From JAGVSR01 sp033765145 (GTDB lineage Bacteria; Pseudomonadota; Alphaproteobacteria; Rhizobiales; Hyphomicrobiaceae): DNA of 64,000 bases. How positions within the stretch are numbered: position 1 is the first letter of the stretch; the number at the start of each line of letters is the position of its first letter. Both the position numbers and the translations under genes were made by a program. Of this stretch, positions 1 through 8,248 are shown one piece after another. Under the pieces are notes generated by a model that worked only from the letters and a program-made list of their open reading frames with translations, searched no databases and had not been told where the DNA came from. The stretch spans positions 248,001 through 312,000 of the forward strand of contig JANRIH010000032.1 in NCBI GenBank assembly GCA_033765145.1, given 5' to 3'.

Positions 1-1901
1 GGGTTCTCGCCCTCGACGAATGCCACGTTGAGGATGTTCCCGCCGTATCCGCTCAGCCGAACGATCTCCTGTCCGCTTTCCACATTCCAGACGCGGACAG
101 TCGTGTCGTTGGAGCCGGTGACGACCTTCGTGCCGTCCTTGTTGAAAGCTGCGGCCACGGTGAAGTTTGTATGGCCGTCCAGTCTCTGAACTTGCTTGCC
201 GGCAGTCGTGTCCCAGATACGCGCGGTGTTGTCGACGGACGTCGTGACGACGCGCGTCCCGCTGGAATCGTAACGCGCCGAAATGACGCCGCCCCAGTGC
301 CCTTCGAGAAGCCCGATCTGTTCGCCGTTCGCCGAGCGGAAAATGCGCACCGGACCGAAGCCCAGTCCCAGCACGAACTGAGAGCCGTCGGGACTGAAGA
401 CCGCGAATTGCGCGTTCTGTCCCCCGAGATCGATCCGCTTGACCTCCCGCCCGCCTTCCGTATCCCAGAGCCGTGCGGTGCCGTCGTCGGAGAATGTGAC
501 GGCCTTATTGCCGTCAGCGCTCAGTGCGCCGAGCCGCACCGCACCCGTGTGGCCCGTGAGCACGAGGCGTTCTCGCAAATGCCTGAGACTGCGCGAGAGC
601 TGCACCTCCGCTTCCGGCACCGAACTTCGCTTGACGCGTTCGGCCTTGTCGGGCAGCGCTTCGAGGGCCAGCAGCGCCGCACCTCCGACGGAGCCGAAGC
701 CACGACTGTCGATGAGCGCCGAGGCGGCGCTGGCGAGAAGCCCGCTCTCGGCCCGCTGCGCGGTCGCCTTGAGGCCGTCCGCGATGTTCGCCTGCCGCCA
801 CGCGAACAAGCCCGCGCCGCCCGCGGCGAAGGCCAAGAGCACCGCGAGCATCAGCCAATTCCGCGTGCGCCGTGCGAGCGCCTTGGCCGCCGACGCCTGC
901 GTCTTCTCGACTTCGCTCTTTTCGCGCGCTTCCGCCGCCTCCTGCCGCTCGCGCGCCACTTGGATCGCGAGGTCGGCGGCTTCGGATTGAGCGCGCGCGG
1001 TCGCGAGTTCGGCAGAGATCCGCTGCCTTTCGAGTGCCGCGGCCTTTTCCGACTGCGCTTGGGCCTCCCGTTGCGCGGCTTCCGCCTCGGCAAGAATGCG
1101 CGCCCGCTCCTCGAGTTCCGCACGCCGCCGCGTGACGGTCTCGTCCTCGGCCGAACGAGACGCCTCGAGATAGGCGCGCTGCGTTTCCGTCAGGTCCGGA
1201 GCTGTCAAAGGGCGCGATGCGGCCCAGCGTTCCGCGGCGGCGAGCGGGCCGCCCCTCAACAGACGGTCGGGTTCGCGATTGCGCGCGAGCCACGCTTCCG
1301 CTTGCAGCAACAGCGCCCGATGCTCACGAAGCCATCCGAGGTCTGACTTGAGCGCAGAATCGAGTTTCGCGAGCCCGTCGCCGAAGCCCGAATCCGGCAC
1401 GTCTTTCTCGGCGTAGAAATAAATGTAGTTGAGCCGTTGCAGACCCTCGGGCGGCTTTGCATCGCCGAGCGGCATTGCGATCACGGGGATGATGCGCTTG
1501 GCGAGCCGGCCGGCTTCCTCGACCTCCCACGCGCAAACGGGCGAGACGGCGCTCTCCGGTGACATCACGAAAACGACAGTGTCGGCCTCGAGAATGAGTT
1601 CTCTGAGGCGCGGCTTCCATTCCTCCGCACCCGAGATGTTTTGCAGGTCCATGATCGGCACGTGGCCGAGAAGCGTCAGCGCGGTCGAAAGCTGCTTCGA
1701 GAACGCGAGGCAGTCGCGACGTGAATACGAGATGAAAACGGTCAGCTGATCGGCGGACGGTTCGCCGGCCTTGGGTTTCCCCGGAGCCGTATTCTGAACA
1801 AGGGCAGGCTGACCGCTGGCCTGGCCCCCGTCATGGCCCGCGTCCGGGCCCCCGACCTTGCCGCCGCCGGGCAACGGTGATTTGACGTCGTCGTCGAGCA
1901 C
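1..1901 (-). CDS. TIR domain / coiled-coil / transmembrane / WD40-repeat protein (C-terminus cut by window edge)
   Basis: Frame stays open from a GTG at 1901 to the left edge (at least 633 residues). The start is chosen because GGAGG lies 6-7 nt upstream. After a Gly/Pro-rich leader of about 53 residues comes a TIR domain opening with VFISYSRRD (residues 55-63). A Glu in SPVCAWE (E126) sits where TIR NADases carry the catalytic Glu. Next are a long Arg/Glu/Ala coiled coil (roughly 230-340), one membrane helix (about 347-369, core LMLAVLLAFAAGG) and WD40 blades from about residue 445 with GxxDxTxRxW signatures. This is the usual layout of bacterial membrane-anchored TIR-WD40 proteins. NAD hydrolysis or a sensing role is inference; the ligand is unknown. 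A complete protein would need more blades beyond the edge. Confidence 0.85.
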   Translation of the reverse strand, partial: MLDDDVKSPLPGGGKVGGPDAGHDGGQASGQPALVQNTAPGKPKAGEPSADQLTVFISYSRRDCLAFSKQLSTALTLLGHVPIMDLQNISGAEEWKPRLRELILEADTVVFVMSPESAVSPVCAWEVEEAGRLAKRIIPVIAMPLGDAKPPEGLQRLNYIYFYAEKDVPDSGFGDGLAKLDSALKSDLGWLREHRALLLQAEAWLARNREPDRLLRGGPLAAAERWAASRPLTAPDLTETQRAYLEASRSAEDETVTRRRAELEERARILAEAEAAQREAQAQSEKAAALERQRISAELATARAQSEAADLAIQVARERQEAAEAREKSEVEKTQASAAKALARRTRNWLMLAVLLAFAAGGAGLFAWRQANIADGLKATAQRAESGLLASAASALIDSRGFGSVGGAALLALEALPDKAERVKRSSVPEAEVQLSRSLRHLRERLVLTGHTGAVRLGALSADGNKAVTFSDDGTARLWDTEGGREVKRIDLGGQNAQFAVFSPDGSQFVLGLGFGPVRIFRSANGEQIGLLEGHWGGVISARYDSSGTRVVTTSVDNTARIWDTTAGKQVQRLDGHTNFTVAAAFNKDGTKVVTGSNDTTVRVWNVESGQEIVRLSGYGGNILNVAFVEGEN

Positions 1902-2042
1902 GGACCGCCTCCGCAACAGAACCTGGGGAGCGTATCGGGCGGAATCGTAGGGGCGTCGGCCCGCCGGGTCAACGCGGACCGTCGTATCGGGGCCCTGGCG
2001 GCGTCGTTATCTCGGTCCGGAGCCAAATGCGCCGGCCCGCAG

Positions 2043-2870
2043 TCACTGTGCGAGGCTGATCTCCGAGACGAACTTCTGCTTGAAGGCGCGCTCGAAATCC
2101 TCGAACCCGTTCGCGCGGATGAGGAACCCGGCCGGCCCGCCGACGACGTAATCCGTGTACCACTGGTCGAGCGTCGTCTGGTGCGTTCCTGGGCCGATCG
2201 CGAGCGCGCCGAGCCCGAACCCCGGTGCGCGGTAGGCGCCCGCGCCGACGATCTCATTCTCCCCCGCGACAATGATCGGCAGGCCGTTGATCTGCACGCC
2301 GGTCGCCACGAGCGCGTCGCGCTCGAACGTCGTCGCATCGGGCTCGCGGCAATTGTCGATCCCGTCGCCCGAGACGTCGAGCACGACGCGCGTCGCGTTC
2401 AACGGCAATTCGCTCGTGATCCGCTCGCGCACGTGCGCCAGCATCCGCGAGACGCAGGTGTATTCGCCTTTCCGTTGAACCAGGCCGCGAACGGTTGCCG
2501 CCATCGCCTTCGCGTCGACCTCCGAGCGGATGATCCGCCAGGGAACCGTCATCGCAGCCGTATCCGTCCATTCGACCAGCGTAAGGCCGATGCCGCCCCG
2601 GGGTCCGCTCGTGATGGTGGAGATGACCGAGGGATCTTCGAGGGCCCGTGCGATGCCTTCCATCTGCAGCTTATAGCGGTCCGCGTCGACGCTGTCGGAG
2701 ATGTCCACGGCAAGGATGAGGGCGGTATCGACTTCCGGCAGATCGTCCGCGCAAGCGACACTGGAAGACAGCGCGCTCGCGAACGCCGAAAGGGCCGCTG
2801 CAAATCCACGAAGCGATCTGCGAAGCAAAATGGGCAAACCGTCCACCCCGAACCAACCGGCACGCATCAT
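2043..2870 (-). CDS. DUF1194 / von Willebrand factor A-like exported protein
   Basis: 275 residues. A hydrophobic N-terminus ending near residue 41 (SSSVACA) looks like a signal peptide. The mature part carries a VWA-like MIDAS motif, DISDS (D56, S58, S60), then a conserved block resembling the DUF1194 family (DVSGDGIDNC, and IVAGENEIVGAG further on). DUF1194 proteins are uncharacterised periplasmic VWA-like proteins. The ATG at 2870 has no clear ribosome binding site and lies beside the dehydrogenase terminator, so translation may begin downstream (a TTG near 2837 follows GGGGTGG). Downstream of the alcohol dehydrogenase on the same strand, but probably a separate transcript. Confidence 0.8.
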   Translation of the reverse strand: MMRAGWFGVDGLPILLRRSLRGFAAALSAFASALSSSVACADDLPEVDTALILAVDISDSVDADRYKLQMEGIARALEDPSVISTITSGPRGGIGLTLVEWTDTAAMTVPWRIIRSEVDAKAMAATVRGLVQRKGEYTCVSRMLAHVRERITSELPLNATRVVLDVSGDGIDNCREPDATTFERDALVATGVQINGLPIIVAGENEIVGAGAYRAPGFGLGALAIGPGTHQTTLDQWYTDYVVGGPAGFLIRANGFEDFERAFKQKFVSEISLAQ

Positions 2871-2873
2871 GAC

Positions 2874-2905
2874 GAAGAAAAGGGGCGGACCGCAAGGCCC
2901 GCCCC
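2874..2905 (-). terminator. Rho-independent terminator of the PQQ dehydrogenase gene
   Basis: Read on the minus strand, a GC-rich 10-bp stem (arms 2896-2905 and 2882-2891, one G-U pair) with a 4-nt loop is followed by TTTTCTTC. It lies about 35 nt beyond the dehydrogenase stop codon and abuts the start of the DUF1194 gene. Confidence 0.75.
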
Positions 2906-2938
2906 CAATCTGACGTCAAACCTTCGAGATGGACGCTC

Positions 2939-4702
2939 TTAGTTTGCTGCGAGTTTCTTCGGCAGCTTGAACGTCCAGACCATGCCGCCCTGATTGAGGT
3001 TGGACACCGTCTTCGCGACTTCGCCGCCCCAGAGCGGAACAGCTCCGCCCCAGCCCGACATCACCGTGATCATCTGCTCGCCGTCCTGTTCCCAGGTGAC
3101 CGGCGGCGCGACGATGCCCGAGCCCGTGTTGAAGCTCCAGAGCTCCTTGCCCGAAGCGTCGTCGAGAACCTTAAGGTCGCCTTCCGGCGTACCGTAGATC
3201 ACGAGGCCGCCGCCGGTGGTCAGCACGCCGCCCCAGAGCGGAGCCTTGTTGTTGACCTGCCATGCGATCTTGCCCGAAGCCGGATCGACGGCCTTGAGCG
3301 CGCCGATGTGGTCGTCGAAGACGGGCTTGATCGTGAAGCCGGCACCGAGGTAGGCCGCGCCCTTCTTGTAGGTGACGGGCTCGTTGTGGAGGTCCATGCC
3401 CCACTCGTTGGCCGGCACATAGAAGAGCTTGGTCTTCGGCGAGTAGGCCATCGGCATCTGGTTCTTGCCGCCGAGGAAGCTCGGAACGGCGAAGATCGAT
3501 TCGCCCTTCTTGCCATCCTTCGAGTCCTTCGGGTTGCCCGGACGGTTCTCAGGAACGAAGATCGGACGGCCGTTGTCGTCGAGACCCTTCGCCCACGAGA
3601 TCTTCTCGACGAACGGGAAGCCGCGGATGAACTTTCCGTTCTCGCGGTTCAGCACGTAGAAGAAGCCGTTGCGGTCGGCGGTGGCGACGGCCTTGGTGCC
3701 ATCGAGGTCGAACGAGACGACCTCGTTCACGCCGTCGAAGTCCCAGCCGTCGTTCGGCGTCGTCTGGAAGCCCCACTTGATCTCGCCGTTTTCCGGATCG
3801 ATCGCGATGCGCGAGCACGACCACTTGTTGTCGCCCGGGCGCATGTGCGAGTTCCAGGGCGCGGGGTTGCCCGTGCCGAAGAACACCAGACCCGTCTCGG
3901 GGTCGAAGGTGCCGCCGAGCCACGTCGCGCCGCCGCCCGTCTTCCAGAGATCGCCCGGCCAGCTCTCGTTCTTCTTGCCGGTCATGGTCGAGTCTTTGCC
4001 GTTGAGCTTGCCCATGTGCCCTTCGATGGTCGGGCGCGACCAGACGAGATCGCCGTTGTCGACCTTGCGCGCTTCGACGCGTCCGATGACGCCGAACTCG
4101 CCGCCCGAGACGCCGGTGACGAGCAGCGGGCCGTGGGCCTTCGAGGGAACGATGAGCGGAGCGGCCGTGTAGGAATAGCCGGCCTTGTAGTCGTCGATTT
4201 CCTTCGACCAGACGACCTTGCCGCTCTTGGCGTCGAGCGCGACGAGCTTGGCGTCGAGCGTGCCGAAGATGAACTTGTCGCCGATGAGCGCGCCGCCGCG
4301 GTTGATCACGTCGCAGCACGGCAGAATGCCTTCGGGCAGACGATGATCGTACTGCCAGATTTCCTTGCCTGTCTTGACGTCGATCGCCCAGGCGCGGCTA
4401 TAGGAACCCGTGACGTACATCACGCCGTCCTTCACAAGCGGCTGGCCCTGCTGGCCGCGCATCTTCTCGCCGCCGAGCGACATGGCCCAGGCCGGAACGA
4501 GCGACGAAACGTTGTCCTTGTTGACGAGGTCGAGCGGGCTGTAGCGCTGAGCCTGGCCGCCGAGACCGGAGGTCAGAACGTCGTTGGTCGAGGCCGCGTC
4601 ATTCACCACGTCGTCGATCGACACGTCTGCGAATGCGGATGTGCCAAAGCCGACCGACAGAGCGATGGCGCTCGCGGTCGCAAACATTTTCCATGTTGTC
4701 AT
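2939..4702 (-). CDS. xoxF: Lanthanide-type PQQ-dependent alcohol (methanol/ethanol family) dehydrogenase, XoxF/ExaF-like
   Basis: 587-residue periplasmic quinoprotein with a signal peptide ending near A25. Eight-bladed propeller with repeated AxDxxTGKxxW docking motifs. Visible cofactor residues: vicinal Cys pair C129-C130 over PQQ, E202 in GGEFG, N279 in GTGNPAPW, catalytic D321, D323 in WDFDG, and R344. The second Asp of the DxD pair marks lanthanide-dependent enzymes (XoxF, ExaF/PedH); calcium enzymes have Ala or Ser/Thr there. Metal use is therefore a family-based inference. Methanol versus ethanol preference cannot be settled by eye, so the symbol is provisional. AGGGA precedes the ATG by 8 nt. 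Electrons should go to the cytochrome c550 encoded at the head of the cluster. A 179-bp upstream gap suggests its own promoter. Confidence 0.9.
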   Translation of the reverse strand: MTTWKMFATASAIALSVGFGTSAFADVSIDDVVNDAASTNDVLTSGLGGQAQRYSPLDLVNKDNVSSLVPAWAMSLGGEKMRGQQGQPLVKDGVMYVTGSYSRAWAIDVKTGKEIWQYDHRLPEGILPCCDVINRGGALIGDKFIFGTLDAKLVALDAKSGKVVWSKEIDDYKAGYSYTAAPLIVPSKAHGPLLVTGVSGGEFGVIGRVEARKVDNGDLVWSRPTIEGHMGKLNGKDSTMTGKKNESWPGDLWKTGGGATWLGGTFDPETGLVFFGTGNPAPWNSHMRPGDNKWSCSRIAIDPENGEIKWGFQTTPNDGWDFDGVNEVVSFDLDGTKAVATADRNGFFYVLNRENGKFIRGFPFVEKISWAKGLDDNGRPIFVPENRPGNPKDSKDGKKGESIFAVPSFLGGKNQMPMAYSPKTKLFYVPANEWGMDLHNEPVTYKKGAAYLGAGFTIKPVFDDHIGALKAVDPASGKIAWQVNNKAPLWGGVLTTGGGLVIYGTPEGDLKVLDDASGKELWSFNTGSGIVAPPVTWEQDGEQMITVMSGWGGAVPLWGGEVAKTVSNLNQGGMVWTFKLPKKLAAN

Positions 4703-4750
4703 GGGGATTTCCCTACTTTGCGTTTTCCTGCCGGCGGCCGGGTTAATTTC

Positions 4751-4783
4751 CCGGGCCTTATTAGCCCTTTTAGGAGGGCCCGG
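4751..4783 (-). promoter_or_regulatory. Hairpin in the 5' leader of the PQQ dehydrogenase gene
   Basis: Perfect 7-bp arms CCGGGCC (4751-4757) and GGCCCGG (4777-4783) flank a 19-nt loop, about 50-80 nt upstream of the dehydrogenase ATG. On the minus strand no U-run follows, so it is not a typical terminator of the metallo-hydrolase gene. It may be a structured mRNA leader or a protein site. Function is unknown. Confidence 0.35.
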
Positions 4784-4881
4784 CGGGACCGTATGGCAAT
4801 CGCATGAGTGGAATAATTGACAATTGGTCTATGAGACTAAAGTCGAGATGCTGAATTCGCTCGCCAATCAGTGGCGAGGTA

Positions 4882-5874
4882 TCATGAGCGATCAACGCGC
4901 GGCCACTTTTGCGCTTCCAATTTCGGATAGAGATGCATGATCGTGCGCTCGAATTCGTAGCGCGCGAGTGCAATGCCCTTTGTCCATTCCGGCAGCGGCA
5001 ACGCTGTCGCCTCGGCAATGTCGAGTCCCTTCTCGAACGCCTCGCGGACGAGGCTTTCGGCCATTTCGATCCACCGCCTCGTTTCTTCGATTCCGCGCGC
5101 CGAATCTTCCGCTGGCCCATGGCCCGGCACGAGCCGTCGGTGCGGAATGCCGCCGAGATTGGCGAGCGACATCCGCCACCGTTCGAGATCGGCATGCGGC
5201 GTCGTCGGCGCGCGGTCGAGAAACACGAGGTCGCCTGCGAAGAGAAATCCCGAGGTCTCGTCGAACAGCACGAGATCCGAGGACGTGTGCCCCTTCATCG
5301 GCAGGGCACGTAGCCTCCGCGACCCGAAATCCTCGACCGTATGGCCATCGAGAACCTTTCCCGGAAGGATGAGATCCGTCCCGCGCATCCAGTCTCCGGC
5401 GATGTAGTACATGCTGTCGGAGAAGCCCGGTCCAAAGGTCTTGAGTCCGTCGATTACGCCCGCAGGCGCTGCGATCGCCGCGGCATCGAACGCCTGGTTG
5501 CCGAAGACGTGGTCGGGATGGAAATGCGTATTGTAAACGCGGACGACCGGCTTCCTCGTCAATTCCGTTGCGACACGCAATAACGCTTCGCCGAAAAGCC
5601 GCGACGGCCCCGTGTCGATCACCACCGCGCCGGCTTCGGTATCGAGAATGGCGATATTCGCGATCGCTCCGCCGTTCTGCCGCGTGATGGCTTCCTGTGC
5701 ACCGCGAACGAGCCAGATGCCGTCGTCGAGTTTTTCGGGCGCCAGCGTGTACGACAGTGGCGCCGCTGCGGATCGGCCGGTGACGGCGGTCGCACTCGCG
5801 GCGGCCGCCAGCGTCAGGACTTCGCGCCGTGTCAGCACGGAGACGTCCTCGATGCCGCGAGGCTCTGCCGCCAC
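4882..5874 (-). CDS. Quinoprotein relay system zinc metallo-hydrolase (MBL fold)
   Basis: 330 residues. Metallo-beta-lactamase fold with the metal motif THFHPDH, later ligands in LPMKGHTSSD and FAGDLVF, and a terminal VPGHG. A twin-arginine-like leader (TRREVL followed by an Ala-rich stretch) suggests Tat export. Homologues encoded beside PQQ dehydrogenases are called quinoprotein relay system zinc metallohydrolases; their chemical role is unproven. The ATG at 5874 overlaps the upstream gene by 43 nt. A GTG at 5838 with GAGG upstream gives a 7-nt overlap and puts the Arg pair near the N-terminus, so it may be the true start. Confidence 0.85.
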   Translation of the reverse strand: MAAEPRGIEDVSVLTRREVLTLAAAASATAVTGRSAAAPLSYTLAPEKLDDGIWLVRGAQEAITRQNGGAIANIAILDTEAGAVVIDTGPSRLFGEALLRVATELTRKPVVRVYNTHFHPDHVFGNQAFDAAAIAAPAGVIDGLKTFGPGFSDSMYYIAGDWMRGTDLILPGKVLDGHTVEDFGSRRLRALPMKGHTSSDLVLFDETSGFLFAGDLVFLDRAPTTPHADLERWRMSLANLGGIPHRRLVPGHGPAEDSARGIEETRRWIEMAESLVREAFEKGLDIAEATALPLPEWTKGIALARYEFERTIMHLYPKLEAQKWPRVDRS

Positions 5875-6653
5875 GCCGCCGGGAGCCGCGAGCGGTAAAT
5901 GCCTCCGTTATTGTCGCGTCCCTGGATGTCGACGGCCCCGTCGCTCGGCGCCAACTTGAGGAGAAGCGTCAGCGTCGGGTCTTCGCTCACCGGCTCGAAG
6001 AGATCGACGCCTGCGAGCGGCTCCCCGTCGGGTGAACGCACATCGACCTGTTCGATGAAATACGCCGGCGTGTTGTCCTTCGCGAGCCCGGTATCCATGG
6101 GATGGCGAACGCGGAACCGTGCGCGCGCAAATCCGTCGGCCTCCTTCCAGAGCCGGCCCTGCGCCTGCCCGACGGTCGACGACCAGTCCGCGTCCCCGCG
6201 CGCCATGGCCGGCGCCGTGCATCCCCCGCCCGAGGCATCGAGATTGACGCCGCCCACGTGCCATACGCCGTCGGCGGTCTGCGCCGCCGCGCGCACGGGC
6301 GTCGCCTGCTCGACCTTCATGCGAAACGAGATGTAGGCCGCCGCGTTGGCCGGCCTCAGCGTCAGCACATGCTGAAGCGGGTTGAGATCGGCGAAAACGA
6401 CGAGCTTCACGACATTGTCGAGCGCGCGCGCATCGACTGTCACGGGAACCTGCGCCTGGTTCTCGACGACCGACGGAACGATGACCTTCACGTTCGGATC
6501 GAATTCCACCGTGCCGCCCGGCAGGAGACGTTCCACCATCTCGGCCCACATCGGCGATTTCAACGGATCGGCCGGGACTTCGGCGCGTGCCGCGCCGCTG
6601 ATAACATGAGTGAGGAGAAGTGCCGTCGACAGAATTCCGATCACCAAGCGCAT
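5832..6653 (-). CDS. Quinoprotein dehydrogenase-associated SoxYZ-like carrier
   Basis: 273 residues from the ATG at 6653, chosen because GAGG precedes it and it leaves a 7-nt gap after the upstream gene; a longer in-frame extension to 6764 lacks a signal peptide. The leader MRLVIGILSTALLL ends near an ARA site. The first half resembles SoxY (a Gly/Cys stretch, GGGCTAP, at the SoxY carrier position) and the second half resembles SoxZ. Fused SoxYZ proteins of this kind accompany PQQ alcohol dehydrogenases rather than thiosulfate oxidation genes, and none of the latter are present. The role in the relay is inferred from co-occurrence only. Confidence 0.85.
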   Translation of the reverse strand: MRLVIGILSTALLLTHVISGAARAEVPADPLKSPMWAEMVERLLPGGTVEFDPNVKVIVPSVVENQAQVPVTVDARALDNVVKLVVFADLNPLQHVLTLRPANAAAYISFRMKVEQATPVRAAAQTADGVWHVGGVNLDASGGGCTAPAMARGDADWSSTVGQAQGRLWKEADGFARARFRVRHPMDTGLAKDNTPAYFIEQVDVRSPDGEPLAGVDLFEPVSEDPTLTLLLKLAPSDGAVDIQGRDNNGGIYRSRLPAAWRQSLAASRTSPC

Positions 6654-6660
6654 GTCGGCC

Positions 6661-7536
6661 TCACTTCGGTGGCGGCGGGGGCGTGTATGCGACGCCATGA
6701 GCCTTACAGATTTTTTCGAGTTCGCCGCTCGTTTGGATCTTTTCGAGGGCGGCCTGGACAGCATAGCCGAGATCGCGGCTGTTTTCCTTCCACGCCATGC
6801 CGACGAGCCAGGACCGCCGGACGATGCCCGTCATGTCGGGCTCTACGAAGCGGGCCGCAACGCCTTCCTGCGCGAGAAGCGCCTCGATCTTCGAGCGCAC
6901 GCCCATCAGCGCCGCCACGTCCTTCTGGGCAAATTCCTTGGCCCCCTGCTCGGCCTTGAGGTGATGCGCGATGTTGGGGATGAGCGCGCCGTCCTTGTAG
7001 GTCATCAGGAAGTAGTCGGATACGGTCGCGAGCTGCACCCCAACCTTGCGATCCTTAAGGAACACATCGAACGTCGGATCGTCGCCTGTCAATTCCGGGT
7101 GAATCGCGAGACCGACGCGCTCCTCGAAATAGGCGTTTCCGATCACGACTTCCCTGTTGCGCAGCGCCAGATCGCGGTCGACCGGTACGTGCAGCATGAG
7201 GTCGCCGACGATCCCGCCGGTCAACGGGCCTTTCCACACGTTCGCCCTGAGATCGTCGTCGACTTCCTCGCCCTGCATGCGAAGTACGATCTCCGCTTTG
7301 ACGCCGAGTTCTCGCGCGAGCGCATGAGCGAGATCGACGTCGATCCCGCGCGCCGTACCGTTGTCGTCATAGGAAAACGGTGCGTTGTCGACGTAGGCGA
7401 CGACGTTGAGTGTCCCACTGGCCGTGACCTCGTCGAGAGGCCGCGCGACCGCGGGCCCCACGACGGTCAAGGCCGCGGTCAGGACGACCGCGAGCCTCGC
7501 AATTCCAGGCGATGATTTCCGGCCGCCCATGGGCAC
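6661..7536 (-). CDS. xoxJ: Quinoprotein dehydrogenase-associated periplasmic substrate-binding protein (XoxJ/MxaJ-like)
   Basis: 291 residues with a signal peptide (hydrophobic stretch to PAVA near residue 31) and the bacterial extracellular solute-binding type 3 fold: VVAYVDNAPFSYDDNG near the start, GIDVDLAHALARELG next, and a C-terminal ELEKICKAHG. No transporter permease or ATPase lies nearby, which fits the XoxJ/MxaJ group, thought to help activate the dehydrogenase. It sits 6 nt after the cytochrome gene. The start is a GTG at 7536; an in-frame ATG at 7530 is an equally good choice. The C-terminus is Pro-rich (PPPPP). Confidence 0.85.
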   Translation of the reverse strand: MPMGGRKSSPGIARLAVVLTAALTVVGPAVARPLDEVTASGTLNVVAYVDNAPFSYDDNGTARGIDVDLAHALARELGVKAEIVLRMQGEEVDDDLRANVWKGPLTGGIVGDLMLHVPVDRDLALRNREVVIGNAYFEERVGLAIHPELTGDDPTFDVFLKDRKVGVQLATVSDYFLMTYKDGALIPNIAHHLKAEQGAKEFAQKDVAALMGVRSKIEALLAQEGVAARFVEPDMTGIVRRSWLVGMAWKENSRDLGYAVQAALEKIQTSGELEKICKAHGVAYTPPPPPK

Positions 7537-7542
7537 CGGCCG

Positions 7543-7968
7543 CTATTCGACGGCGACGGATTCCACGTAGGCGCGAATGGCCCACATGGCTTCCTGGCTG
7601 AACGTGCCTTCGAAGCCCGGCATGATGGTCGTGCCGTCCTGCTTCTTGGCGCCGTTCCGGATACGCTCCATGAACCAGGTGTCTCCGGGTTCACCCTTCT
7701 CGAGGTAGCGCAGATCCGGCGCGAGGCCGCCCGAGATAACCTCGAGGCCGTGGCAGCGCGCACAATTCTGGTTGTACCCCGACGCGCCGATTTCGATCGC
7801 CTTGGCGTTGCCGCGATAGGGGTTCTCTTTGAGCCAATCCTCACCAAGTGGGTCGAGGCCGGCCACGTCGATCGGTTGGGGCGTCACGTCGCCGTGCGCC
7901 AGGACATGAGCGAGGGGTGCCGCGGCCATGAGAAAGGCCACGGCCATGGAAAGGCGAAACGATCGCAT
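7543..7968 (-). CDS. pedF: Periplasmic cytochrome c550, PedF/XoxG type
   Basis: 141 residues from the ATG at 7968, preceded by GGGAG at 7 nt; a longer frame to 8070 lacks a signal sequence. The leader runs to about residue 24 (HVLA). One heme site, C69-A-R-C72-H73, with a probable distal Met in IMPGF (M116). The mature start, HGDVTPQPIDVAGL, is typical of cytochromes linked to PQQ ethanol or methanol dehydrogenases. It probably accepts electrons from the quinoprotein encoded at the end of this unit. First gene of the minus-strand operon. Confidence 0.87.
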   Translation of the reverse strand: MRSFRLSMAVAFLMAAAPLAHVLAHGDVTPQPIDVAGLDPLGEDWLKENPYRGNAKAIEIGASGYNQNCARCHGLEVISGGLAPDLRYLEKGEPGDTWFMERIRNGAKKQDGTTIMPGFEGTFSQEAMWAIRAYVESVAVE

Positions 7969-8129
7969 CAAGTGCTCCCGGTGATTTCCTCGAAGGGCTC
8001 TGACGGCCCAATGGGCGCACTCTAGTAATCGGGGAGCAGCACTGAAATTGTTCCTTGGTGCAATAATCACGAAAAGCGCCGCGCCGGACTTTTTTCCTTC
8101 CAGAAAGATTTATTCCTGAAAACGCTATC

Positions 8130-8145
8130 TTCGACCAAGGTCGAA
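8130..8145. promoter_or_regulatory. Inverted repeat in the divergent PQQ promoter region
   Basis: TTCGACC, two bases, then GGTCGAA: perfect 7-bp arms in the 280-bp space between the cytochrome c550 gene (minus) and the beta-propeller gene (plus). A dimeric regulator could use it to control both transcripts. No regulator gene lies nearby, so the binding protein is unknown. AT-rich DNA just to the left (8085-8125) could hold the promoter cores. Confidence 0.4.
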
Positions 8146-8248
8146 TTCAGGGGGGCAGCCGGATACGGCATGGTTGTGTCCGGCGCGCCTGCGGCAGACG
8201 TGCGAAATGCAACGATAGATAAGCCGCACTCCAGGAAACGAGCACGAG

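Noticed and set aside
171..1346. 391-codon open frame on the plus strand at the left end
   Set aside because: The opposite strand gives an uninterrupted TIR-coiled-coil-WD40 protein that explains the DNA.
3308..4807. 499-codon plus-strand frame opposite the PQQ dehydrogenase
   Set aside because: Antisense to a gene with all cofactor residues intact.
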